NCBI GenBank assembly: GCA_009779755.1
Contig: WRDO01000011.1
Coordinates: 1 to 64,000, forward strand
Direction of reading: 5' to 3'
Source: Defluviitaleaceae bacterium
GTDB taxonomy: Bacteria; Bacillota; Clostridia; Lachnospirales; WQUN01
Length of the DNA: 64,000 nucleotides
Part shown: in pieces, positions 34,946 to 42,510 of the stretch
How the letters are laid out: each line of letters starts with the position of its first letter
How positions within the stretch are numbered: the stretch's first letter is position 1
Notes under the pieces: model-generated
What the model was told of the DNA's origin: nothing
Databases searched by the model: none
What the model saw: only the letters and a program-made list of their open reading frames with translations
Made by a program: the position numbers and the translations under genes

Positions 34946-35267
34946 ACGTCATGGGGCTGACGGGTTTGGTAAAGAAATCATCCGCACCCAAGTCCAATCC
35001 CGTCTGATAGTCCAAATCGCTGTCACGCGCCGTAAGCATAAAAATAGGCACATGGCTCACGCGGCGCAGCTCCTTGCATACGGCAAAGCCGTTCGACCCG
35101 GGCATCATCACATCCAGCACGACCAAATCGGCAGGCTTTCCGCTAAACGCGGCCAATAACAAATCCCCGTTTTCGAACGCCTCGACGGTATACCCCGCGT
35201 TCTCCAGAAAGGCTTTCAACGCTTCCCGTATGTGTAAATCGTCGTCAGCAATGTATATCAATTTCAT
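34884..35267 (-). CDS. Stand-alone response-regulator receiver protein
   Basis: A 127-residue protein holding only a CheY-like receiver: DDD at residues 8-10, LVVLDVMMPGSNG with the phospho-acceptor Asp near 53, MLTARD, and the Lys in FFTKPVSP. It resembles OmpR-family receivers, but the winged-helix output domain is absent: the frame stops right after MRVKAIFRRIAYERG. The kinase gene begins at this point, so no separated DNA-binding domain lies behind a frameshift. It may act by protein contact. AAAGGGG precedes the ATG. Confidence 0.88.
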   Translation of the reverse strand: MKLIYIADDDLHIREALKAFLENAGYTVEAFENGDLLLAAFSGKPADLVVLDVMMPGSNGFAVCKELRRVSHVPIFMLTARDSDLDYQTGLDLGADDFFTKPVSPMTFVMRVKAIFRRIAYERGDVV

Positions 35268-35279
35268 TTACGTACCCCT

Positions 35280-36653
35280 TTATAATAACGGTGAAAATAA
35301 CCGTGATATGGATTCCCTTACTTTTATTATACGGCGGCGCTTGTTATACGCTTCCAGTGTCAGTTCCCGGCAATAATCCATGTCTGCGACGAACGCCTCC
35401 TCCAATTCAAGCGTTGCCCGTGCGTCGGTAATAAATGCATGCGTTTCGAAATTTATCTTAAAGCTGCGTACGTCCATATTCGCCGTACCGATGGCGCAGA
35501 TTTGCGAATCCACCATTATGGTCTTGCAATGGATAAAACCTTCGGTATATTCGTAACCCTTGGCGCCTGCGCACATCAATTCACCCATGTAGCTGGAGCT
35601 GGCCCAATACACGAAGGGGTGGTCGGGTTTGCCGGGGTACATGATACGTACGTCCACCCCGCGGAGCGCGGCGATGCGAAGGCACGTAAAAAGTGCGTCA
35701 TCGGGTACGAAATAGGGTGTTTGAATATAGATCGATTTCTTCGCGTTCATGATCATGGAGCAAAAACCGTGGAGGATATGCGGGTCGGTGGTGTCGGGCC
35801 CCGAGGAAAGGATTTGAACGCTGGAGCCGTCAGTCGGCGATGGGGCTTGTCCCGAAAGCGGTTTAAACCGTTTCGAATTTACCTCCAGCCTGTCGTTCTT
35901 ATTTTTGACGCTGAAGTTCCAGTCCATGATAAAACGCAGAATCAATGGGTCGACCGCGCCGCCCGTCAAGCGCATGTGCGAGTCACGCCAAGAACCGAAG
36001 CGTTCCGACATACCGAGGTACTCCTTGCCGATGTTCGAACCGCCGAGGTAAGCGATTTCGCCGTCGATGATCGCCAGCTTCCTGTGGTTGCGGTAATTCA
36101 TACGCATCAGGAATGGCGGCAGAAACAAACCGAGCTTGCCCTGCGCGTTTATCAACGGCTTAAACGTATCCTTCGGCGTAAAATAACAGCCTGTACCGTC
36201 CGCCAACAGGCGTACGTCCAGTCCGTCCATGGCGCGTTCGGCGAGTTTTTCCACCAACTTCCGTCCGATTTCATCCCCGCGGAAGATATAATATTGTATG
36301 TAGATATATTCGCGCGCGTTGGCGATATCCTCCAGCAACGCGTCAAACTTCGTTTTACCGTCGTAGAACAGGGTAATTTGATTGTCATGGGTGGTATCGC
36401 CTTCGTCCGCGCCTAAAGCCATCCCGCGGTACACGTTATGTATCAGGGAATCGTCATTGTATTTTTGTATGAATACGCGTTGCTTGCGGCTGTCTTGGCC
36501 GCCCATGAGGTATAGGATAAATCCGAATATGGGAAGGAACGCCATAGCCACGATCCATGCCCAAGTGGCGGCGGTGTTGCGACGTTGCACAAAAATTACA
36601 TAAGCGATTAGAAAATAATTGACGATTGTCACAAAGAGCATAGGGGAGGGCAT
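35280..36653 (-). CDS. cls: Cardiolipin synthase (phospholipase D type)
   Basis: A 457-residue cardiolipin synthase. An N-terminal membrane helix pair is followed by two HKD phospholipase-D motifs, HRKLAIID (near residue 192) and HCKTIMVD (near 377), each with the usual downstream GSxN-type segment (GGSNIGKEY, GTANMDVRSF). It joins two phosphatidylglycerols into cardiolipin. It lies 12 nt upstream of the receiver gene and 31 nt downstream of asnB, so it is likely in one operon with the two-component pair. Confidence 0.93.
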   Translation of the reverse strand: MPSPMLFVTIVNYFLIAYVIFVQRRNTAATWAWIVAMAFLPIFGFILYLMGGQDSRKQRVFIQKYNDDSLIHNVYRGMALGADEGDTTHDNQITLFYDGKTKFDALLEDIANAREYIYIQYYIFRGDEIGRKLVEKLAERAMDGLDVRLLADGTGCYFTPKDTFKPLINAQGKLGLFLPPFLMRMNYRNHRKLAIIDGEIAYLGGSNIGKEYLGMSERFGSWRDSHMRLTGGAVDPLILRFIMDWNFSVKNKNDRLEVNSKRFKPLSGQAPSPTDGSSVQILSSGPDTTDPHILHGFCSMIMNAKKSIYIQTPYFVPDDALFTCLRIAALRGVDVRIMYPGKPDHPFVYWASSSYMGELMCAGAKGYEYTEGFIHCKTIMVDSQICAIGTANMDVRSFKINFETHAFITDARATLELEEAFVADMDYCRELTLEAYNKRRRIIKVRESISRLFSPLL

Positions 36654-36684
36654 CCGGAATTCTCCTTTCGCCCGTCATTATACA

Positions 36685-38529
36685 CTAAAAAAAGGATTCG
36701 TACCACAAAACAAACATATATATCGTCCAAATCATACGGGAATGGTCGGCTTTGCCGGATTTATGCCTGTCCAACAGTTGGATAAGCCTGTCCCTTCGGA
36801 AAATCCGCCCGACAAAATCCCGTTCGAAGGCTTCTTTTATGATTGCGTAATATTTATCTTCACGCAACCAAATCCGCGTAGGCACGGGGAATCCGCGCCG
36901 TTGCTTGCCCTTCCCGTCGGGGAGGCAACGCAGCGCGGCTTGACGCAGGGCGTATTTCGTACCCTTTCGGTTGACGCGATACCGCGTGGGTATGGAAGCG
37001 GCGACGGAAAATACCTCACGGTCCAAGAACGGGACGCGGATTTCAAACGAACAAGCGCTGGACATTTTATCCGCTTTAAGCAGGATATCCCCCACCATCC
37101 ATAGATGCAGGTCGAGGTATTGCATTTTGGTGATGTCGTCGTAGCCCATTTCGCGGGCTTGGTCGTAGTAGGGGCGCGTGATGTCACCGGTGGACAAGGG
37201 TACCGCAAACTCGGGTTGCAAGATATCCGCGCGGTCTTTATCGGAGAAGGTATGGAAATTGCCGATGTAACGTTCCTCGAGCGGTTTGCCCGCCGATTGC
37301 AGGAACCGTTTGCCTCTGAATGAGAAGGGGAGCTTCCCCACCCATTTGCCGATTAAACGCCTTAACGTTAGCGGTATGATTTTCGTGAAGCCTAAGCTGT
37401 ACATGCGGTGGTAATGCTCGTACCCGCCGAACAATTCGTCCGCGCCTTCACCCGTGAGCGCACCCTTAACGTATTCGCTCGCCATCTTGCACACGAAGTA
37501 CAACCCGATGGCGGCGGGGTCCGCCAAGGGTTCGTCCATATGATATTGGATGTTTTTTAACGCACCCCAGTATTCCTCGGTCGTGATGGTCTTGGAAATA
37601 TTTTCGATACCCTTTGCCTTTGCCAATGCTTTTGCGCTGTCGATTTCCGAAAAACCCTCGTGTTCGAACCCTACGGAGAAAGACTTGTCCACCTTCGAAA
37701 CCGCCGTGATGTAGCTCGAATCCCAACCGCCGGAAAGGAACGTACCCAATTCCACATCCGCGCGTTGGTGGTAACCGACGGATTCCTTCACCACGGCGTC
37801 GATTTGCTCGACGATGTCGGTTAGGCCGCGTTTACCCTTGTATTTTTCATCGGGGTTAAAGCACGCCTGCCAATACCGCGTGAGCGTGATCTCGCCTTCC
37901 CTGTACCGCATAAAATGCGCGGGTGGGAGCTTATATACGCCTGTAAAGAAGGTCTCGTCCAACACGGAATATTGGAAGGACAGGTACGCCGAAAGTGCGC
38001 GCGGGTTGAGCTCCTTCACGAAAGCGGGATATTCCAAAAACGACTTTATTTCCGACGCGAACAATAGTTGCTCGCCGAAAATACCGTAATAAAAGGGCTT
38101 GATACCGAAGAAATCACGCGCGGCGAAGATTTCACCCTTCGTGTGGTCGTAGATTAAAAATGCAAACATACCGCGCAAACGGTCGAGCATCCCTTCGCCG
38201 TATTCCTCATACATGTGCAGGAGAACCTCGGTATCGGCGGTGGTTTCGAAGGTATGCCCTTTGACCGCAAGTTCCGCCCGCAATTCGATGAAGTTATAGA
38301 TTTCACCGTTAAACACAAGCGAATACGCGCCGTCCGACGACCGCATGGGTTGCGCGCCGCGCTTCAAATCAAAAAAAGAAAGGCGGCGGAAGCCAAGGGA
38401 TATATCCCCGTCCACGTAGTACCCTTCACCGTCGGGCCCACGGTGGGCTACGCGCTCAGCCATCTTTCGGATGATCGTATTATCGTCGTCGTTGTATTCG
38501 TTTCCTGTGAAACCGCAGAAACCGCACAT
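36685..38529 (-). CDS. asnB: Asparagine synthetase (glutamine-hydrolysing)
   Basis: A 614-residue AsnB. Cys2 becomes the N-terminal nucleophile (MCGFCGF), AHRGPDGEGYY and FNGEIYNF complete the glutaminase site, and the ATP-pyrophosphatase domain shows FLSGGWDSSYI and GEGADELFGGYEHY. It makes Asn from Asp using Gln; some Bacillota paralogues amidate cell-wall diaminopimelate, so that role is possible. GGGAGC precedes the ATG. First gene of the cls-receiver-kinase-relQ run. Confidence 0.93.
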   Translation of the reverse strand: MCGFCGFTGNEYNDDDNTIIRKMAERVAHRGPDGEGYYVDGDISLGFRRLSFFDLKRGAQPMRSSDGAYSLVFNGEIYNFIELRAELAVKGHTFETTADTEVLLHMYEEYGEGMLDRLRGMFAFLIYDHTKGEIFAARDFFGIKPFYYGIFGEQLLFASEIKSFLEYPAFVKELNPRALSAYLSFQYSVLDETFFTGVYKLPPAHFMRYREGEITLTRYWQACFNPDEKYKGKRGLTDIVEQIDAVVKESVGYHQRADVELGTFLSGGWDSSYITAVSKVDKSFSVGFEHEGFSEIDSAKALAKAKGIENISKTITTEEYWGALKNIQYHMDEPLADPAAIGLYFVCKMASEYVKGALTGEGADELFGGYEHYHRMYSLGFTKIIPLTLRRLIGKWVGKLPFSFRGKRFLQSAGKPLEERYIGNFHTFSDKDRADILQPEFAVPLSTGDITRPYYDQAREMGYDDITKMQYLDLHLWMVGDILLKADKMSSACSFEIRVPFLDREVFSVAASIPTRYRVNRKGTKYALRQAALRCLPDGKGKQRRGFPVPTRIWLREDKYYAIIKEAFERDFVGRIFRRDRLIQLLDRHKSGKADHSRMIWTIYMFVLWYESFF

Positions 38530-38639
38530 AAGATGCTCCCGTTAGAATATTATTGTTTCGTCGCCCTGTCCGTGCGCGCGTCCCGTACTGCTATTTGCAG
38601 GACGGGGGGTGGGGCAATGTTACGTACTGTTAATAATGT

Positions 38640-39266
38640 TTATTTTAGAGGCTTCGGCATTTCACCGTACCATTTATCTAATTCTTCATTATTACAATAC
38701 CCAAGCAGGACCGATACGTTTTGAAATAAATCGGATGCAAGCCCGTATGCGGTCATTCTGCCATGTCCTTCGAGGATTATATAACGCTTCTCACTTTTAT
38801 CCGTTAAAAATATCAATGGGGGAAATTTATGCCCTGCCCTTAGTTTTTTTGCGCCTTCAATCGCTCTGTCGTTCGGTACATCATACACGGTTTTCCCGGA
38901 TAAAATCGTCTTTGCCGCTTCGAGAGGTGAACCTGTATAATTGGAGAGTTCATTCCAATAGCTGTATTCTATATATATGATTTTCGAAATATCATCTCTT
39001 TCAAATTCAGTCCATATCCATTCAACACTTGTCGGGAAGTTTTCAAACAGTTCTTCGTCTTTGTACCCTCTAAAGCGTTTTAATATTTCTATTCTTAAGG
39101 TATTTTCTTTTTCACACATGATATTGCCATTTGTAATAATATCCGTAGTGATATGCATTTTTTCCAATACGGTTTCTATTTGTTTTTTGAATCGGTCAGA
39201 ATCAACTTCCATTTTAAGAAACTCATAAACCATTTCATTTTCACTCGAGAGTTTGATTTTTTTCAT
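38640..39266 (-). CDS. Hypothetical protein with a ParB/sulfiredoxin-like motif
   Basis: A 208-residue protein of unknown family. Residues ~150-180 contain PPLIFLTDKSEKRYIILEGH then GRMTAYGLA, which resembles the strand-GHxR-helix of ParB-N/sulfiredoxin-like nuclease folds. The N-terminal half is helical and charged. AAAGGAAA precedes the ATG. It is AT-rich beside GC-rich neighbours, which suggests recent acquisition. No partner gene is adjacent. Confidence 0.6.
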   Translation of the reverse strand: MKKIKLSSENEMVYEFLKMEVDSDRFKKQIETVLEKMHITTDIITNGNIMCEKENTLRIEILKRFRGYKDEELFENFPTSVEWIWTEFERDDISKIIYIEYSYWNELSNYTGSPLEAAKTILSGKTVYDVPNDRAIEGAKKLRAGHKFPPLIFLTDKSEKRYIILEGHGRMTAYGLASDLFQNVSVLLGYCNNEELDKWYGEMPKPLK

Positions 39267-39337
39267 AATTTATTTCCTTTAATAAATAATATTCACATAC
39301 ATGAATATTTAACTGTTTCCAATTCCGGAGCCGATCA

Positions 39338-40747
39338 TCACCCGATTTCGTTAAGCGCGGCGTTGGAACCTTCCCCCGCACCCTGCGGCGATACCCGTAT
39401 AATCCCGCACGGCGTTTGCTCCGATGATTGCCCAAGTGGGTTATCGCGTAATACCGCCGCAAGAAAGGATTCGCGCAGCTTGGGGTCGGAAGCGCCCAGC
39501 AGGTTTACACCCAAATCGTTGGCATCCACGATCGCGACGTGTACGCCGATACTTTCGGCGATGGCTTGCGCAACCCGTACGGGTTTGTCGGGCGCGAGGA
39601 CGACGTATTCGTTGTACGGGGGGAGGGTATTGTCGCAGGGGCCGTCGATGCCGCGCGCCTTGGGGCCCGCCACGCGGTAAAACCAACCCTTGCGGCCGAA
39701 CAGCTTACCGATGACGGAAACGACAGCCGCGAATAAAATATTGATTACCCCGCATTCGCGCAGGGCCATCTCCATGGTTTCGGGGATACCCAAGCCGATG
39801 CCGTGTGGGGTTTTTTGCACGTAGCGGGAGAGGAAAACCGCCAAGCGGCGGGGTTTGATGTCACGCATGGGAATGGCGCGGGACTGTGTGCAAGCTACCG
39901 CGCGTTCGGAAATAAAGACGATGTCGCCTTCGCGTACATGGGGGGTTAGGTAGGGGATAAAAACGTCCGCCGCGTCGTCGTCTTGGGTGATTACGTGGGT
40001 GCGGATGGGGAAGCGGGCGTAGGTTTGCCCGCTTGCTTCGATTTCCAAGGATTTGCCGGTGTTTGGGGTTGGGAGTTCGGCGTCGGGGGTTGGGGGTTGG
40101 GGGAATACGGTCTTTGAAGCGGGCATCCGCTTGCCGCCGGAAAAGGAGAATCTACTTTCCGTACCCTTGATTAAACGGGCGATATTACCCCGGTGCATAA
40201 ACCACGCCAACGCGCCCAAAAAGGAAGTAACGCTTACCACTTCCCACCCGTGCCCGAAAATAGCGAGTAAAGCGGGAATTAATAACGACATGAAGAGCGA
40301 CGCGACTGATATATACTTAACGATCAACGCAATCGCAAGGATAACGGCGTATACGATCAACGCGACGCGCCAATCCAGCATGAGGATTAACCCCAATGTG
40401 GACGCCACACCCTTCCCGCCGCGGAAGCGCATATGAAAAGGGAAGTCATGCCCCAGCACAACTCCCAAACCCGCGTACAAACCCGGGTGCAAATCCCTCT
40501 GCCAGCCAAACAAAGCCCCATTGAATATCCATGAAGCCAATAAAAAAGCCGCCGCCGCTTTTGCCATGTCGGCGGTCAGCACAACCGCGCCGAGCTTCGT
40601 GCCGAGTATGCGCGTTACGTTGGTCATACCCGCGCCGCCCGAGCCGTAGTCCCGTATGTCTATGCCGGCGGTTTTTTTGGATAAATAATAGCCGTTTTGC
40701 AAACACCCGAAGGCGTAGCCGATAAGTAAGGCAATTAATCTGTACAT
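39338..40747 (-). CDS. PlsY acyltransferase fused to a CofE-like ligase domain
   Basis: A 469-residue protein in two parts. Residues 1-200 match the membrane acyltransferase PlsY, which makes lysophosphatidate from acyl phosphate: YGSGGAGMTNVTRILG, HDFPFHMRFRGGKGVAST and a full set of helices. Residues ~240-450 resemble the F420-0 gamma-glutamyl ligase (CofE) family: FPIRTHVITQDDDAAD, EGDIVFISERAVACTQ, GIGLGIPETMEMAL and DANDLGVNLLGAS. The linker is Pro/Thr-rich (PQPPTPDAELPTPNTGK) and encoded by a G-quadruplex-like tract. The last ten codons are part of a 28-bp repeat found again at 56.75 kb. PlsY is normally ~200 residues, so the fusion is unusual. Confidence 0.8.
   Translation of the reverse strand: MYRLIALLIGYAFGCLQNGYYLSKKTAGIDIRDYGSGGAGMTNVTRILGTKLGAVVLTADMAKAAAAFLLASWIFNGALFGWQRDLHPGLYAGLGVVLGHDFPFHMRFRGGKGVASTLGLILMLDWRVALIVYAVILAIALIVKYISVASLFMSLLIPALLAIFGHGWEVVSVTSFLGALAWFMHRGNIARLIKGTESRFSFSGGKRMPASKTVFPQPPTPDAELPTPNTGKSLEIEASGQTYARFPIRTHVITQDDDAADVFIPYLTPHVREGDIVFISERAVACTQSRAIPMRDIKPRRLAVFLSRYVQKTPHGIGLGIPETMEMALRECGVINILFAAVVSVIGKLFGRKGWFYRVAGPKARGIDGPCDNTLPPYNEYVVLAPDKPVRVAQAIAESIGVHVAIVDANDLGVNLLGASDPKLRESFLAAVLRDNPLGQSSEQTPCGIIRVSPQGAGEGSNAALNEIG
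39341..39368. repeat. 28-bp repeat at the 3' end of the plsY fusion gene
   Basis: Identical to 56751-56778 at 27 of 28 positions, same orientation. Here it encodes the final SNAALNEIG of the fusion protein on the minus strand; at the second site it is an arm of an intergenic hairpin. Confidence 0.75.
40065..40103 (+). other. G-quadruplex-forming tract in the PlsY-CofE linker
   Basis: The plus strand (template for the minus-strand gene) has five G runs: GGGG-TT-GGG, then GGGGG-TT-GGGGG-TT-GGGGG. The tract encodes the Pro/Thr linker between the two enzyme domains. Confidence 0.6.
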
Positions 40748-40753
40748 TCGGCT

Positions 40754-40963
40754 CTATGCCCCTTGTGCCTCCAAATGCGCGTTGATTTCATCGATCAGCG
40801 CGTCCACATCCACGCCGTGGCCTACGCCCGCGTCTTCCAATGTTTCGCGCTGGGCTGAGGGACAACCCGCGCAGCGAAGCCCCGCGCGCATAAAAACGGG
40901 CGCAAGACCTTCACCCATCTTAAGGATATCCGCGATAATCATTTCCTTCGTTGCTTTTGCCAT
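40754..40963 (-). CDS. DUF1858-family small protein
   Basis: A 69-residue protein matching DUF1858: an N-terminal helix (ATKEMIIADILKMGEGLAPVF), then GLRCAGCPSAQRETLEDAG with the CxxC pair characteristic of the family. It may bind a metal or sense redox state; function is not established. AAAGGAG precedes the ATG. It sits 6 nt upstream of the plsY fusion gene and 25 nt after lepB. Confidence 0.9.
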   Translation of the reverse strand: MAKATKEMIIADILKMGEGLAPVFMRAGLRCAGCPSAQRETLEDAGVGHGVDVDALIDEINAHLEAQGA

Positions 40964-40988
40964 GTATAACGCTCCTTTAATGTAAGTG

Positions 40989-41603
40989 TTAACGGTTTGA
41001 CAGGTTACTAAACCCCGGGTAGTAACGGAATATCACTTTACCTAATATACGTCTTTCCTCCACGAAGGGATTCGCCCAGTCCCGCGAATCCTTGGAGTTG
41101 CCGCGGTTGTCGCCCAATACGAAGTAATGGCTTTCGGGCACCTCCGTTTCGGGGAAATTGGGACCCAAATAACCGAACGGACCCTCCGTAATGAACTCGT
41201 CGCGTTCGAGCGCGACGCCGTTGATAAACACGGTGCCGTCCACCAAGCTCACCCGTTCGCCGGGCAAGGCGATGATGCGCTTCACGTTTTTTATGCCGTC
41301 GTCGGGTGCGCGGAATACGATGATGTCATATCGATCGGGGTTGTTAAACCAATAAGAAAGCCTAAACGCGATAATCCTGTCGTTGACCCTGATGGTGCTT
41401 TCCATGCTGCCCGTGGGGATGGACGCGTTGACGATGACGAAAAGATTAACCGCCAACGCGAAAACCACCGCAAACACGATCACCTTCGCCCAGCTCAACG
41501 CTTCCGCGACGAGTTCCCCTTTTACATCGGGGGGCGGTTCGGGCGCGCCTTCGGTGGCTAGGGCAATGACATCCCGCGGGGTTTGGGGCTCGAAGTCGGA
41601 CAT
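40989..41603 (-). CDS. lepB: Signal peptidase I
   Basis: About 204 residues. After an acidic N-terminal tail and one membrane helix (VIVFAVVFALAVNLFVIV), box B SIPTGSMEST holds the catalytic Ser, box D NVKRIIALPGE the catalytic Lys, and box E GDNRGNSKDSR is intact. It removes signal peptides outside the membrane. The start is uncertain: the ATG at 41603 has no strong site, and in-frame starts upstream (ATG 41681, TTG 41696) would lengthen the N-terminus by up to 31 residues. Confidence 0.9.
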   Translation of the reverse strand: MSDFEPQTPRDVIALATEGAPEPPPDVKGELVAEALSWAKVIVFAVVFALAVNLFVIVNASIPTGSMESTIRVNDRIIAFRLSYWFNNPDRYDIIVFRAPDDGIKNVKRIIALPGERVSLVDGTVFINGVALERDEFITEGPFGYLGPNFPETEVPESHYFVLGDNRGNSKDSRDWANPFVEERRILGKVIFRYYPGFSNLSNR

Positions 41604-41719
41604 GCAAAACCAGCTTTCTGATGGGGTTATGGCGGCGAGTATAACATATTCTTCCAATGGTGCGCAAATACGCGCCCGCATCGGCCGGCATAACAACGTA
41701 ACCTATGTTCTGCCCCGGT

Positions 41720-42307
41720 TTATGCGTCCTTTTTCTGATGTTCCTTCCTTAGTTTTAACGCTTCGAATATGCCGTTGATATCGCGCTTGGGGTAGGGCAT
41801 GACGATGTTGATCGCGATTTCCTCCAACAGGAAGGTATACACATACGCACCGAGGAAGATGAAGATGATGTTCGCGTCCACCCCCGTTATCACGAATACG
41901 ATAGGGACAAAGAACGCCACCAACGCGCCGAATTTGGAAAGGCGGGTGTGCATCATCATCAATTGGCTGTAGTGCAGGTATCCCACGATCATGCCGATGA
42001 CCTTGATCGCGACGAAGCCGATGACGATCCCGATCGAAAGGGCGTTTAAGCCAAGCGCGGGGACGATCGTAACCAAAGCGACCGCGATAAAGAAGTAATC
42101 CGCCGTGCCGTCGAGGTTGGCGCCGATCTTGGACGTCCAGCCGAATTTGCGTGCCAGCGGGCCGTCTATCATGTCGGTAAGGCCGGCCGATACGTAGACG
42201 ATCATAAACGCCGTGCCCAAGGTTTCGCCGAAGTAGGCGATCGGCAGTAATGCCAACGCCAGCAAAATCCGCGAAATCGACAACGCGTTGGGTAGGTGCT
42301 TCATCAT
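41720..42307 (-). CDS. CDP-alcohol phosphatidyltransferase (PgsA-like)
   Basis: A 195-residue membrane enzyme with the full CDP-alcohol transferase motif: DMIDGPLARKFGWTSKIGAN followed by LDGTAD, that is D-x2-D-G-x2-A-R-x8-G-x3-D-x3-D. Several membrane helices follow. It most likely makes phosphatidylglycerol phosphate, feeding the cardiolipin synthase at 35-37 kb. It heads a minus-strand cluster with lepB and the plsY fusion, both membrane functions. AAAGGAC precedes the ATG. Confidence 0.9.
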   Translation of the reverse strand: MMKHLPNALSISRILLALALLPIAYFGETLGTAFMIVYVSAGLTDMIDGPLARKFGWTSKIGANLDGTADYFFIAVALVTIVPALGLNALSIGIVIGFVAIKVIGMIVGYLHYSQLMMMHTRLSKFGALVAFFVPIVFVITGVDANIIFIFLGAYVYTFLLEEIAINIVMPYPKRDINGIFEALKLRKEHQKKDA

Positions 42308-42430
42308 TTCATCAAGTCCTTTACATAGTTATATTTACCCCTACAGGGTTAGACCGAAATAGATTCCCTTCGTTGCATACCGCCATAACCGAAAGCCCTT
42401 TAAAAATTTCATCGCCCCGTAAGATGCATA

Positions 42431-42460
42431 TAGACACATCCCACTTATTCCCTTTATAAT
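42431..42460 (+). promoter_or_regulatory. Promoter of the EF-G paralogue
   Basis: TAGACA (42431-42436) and a perfect TATAAT (42455-42460) are 18 bp apart, about 50 nt before the start codon. Confidence 0.65.
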
Positions 42461-42510
42461 AGCGTTTAGGCAATATACACAAACGATTCAATAAAAATTG
42501 GAGGTTGTAT

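Noticed and set aside
35439..36416. A 325-codon frame on the plus strand opposite cls
   Set aside because: It mirrors the well-supported cardiolipin synthase with both HKD motifs, has no ribosome binding site, and its protein is compositionally odd (His/Arg/Val-rich antisense).
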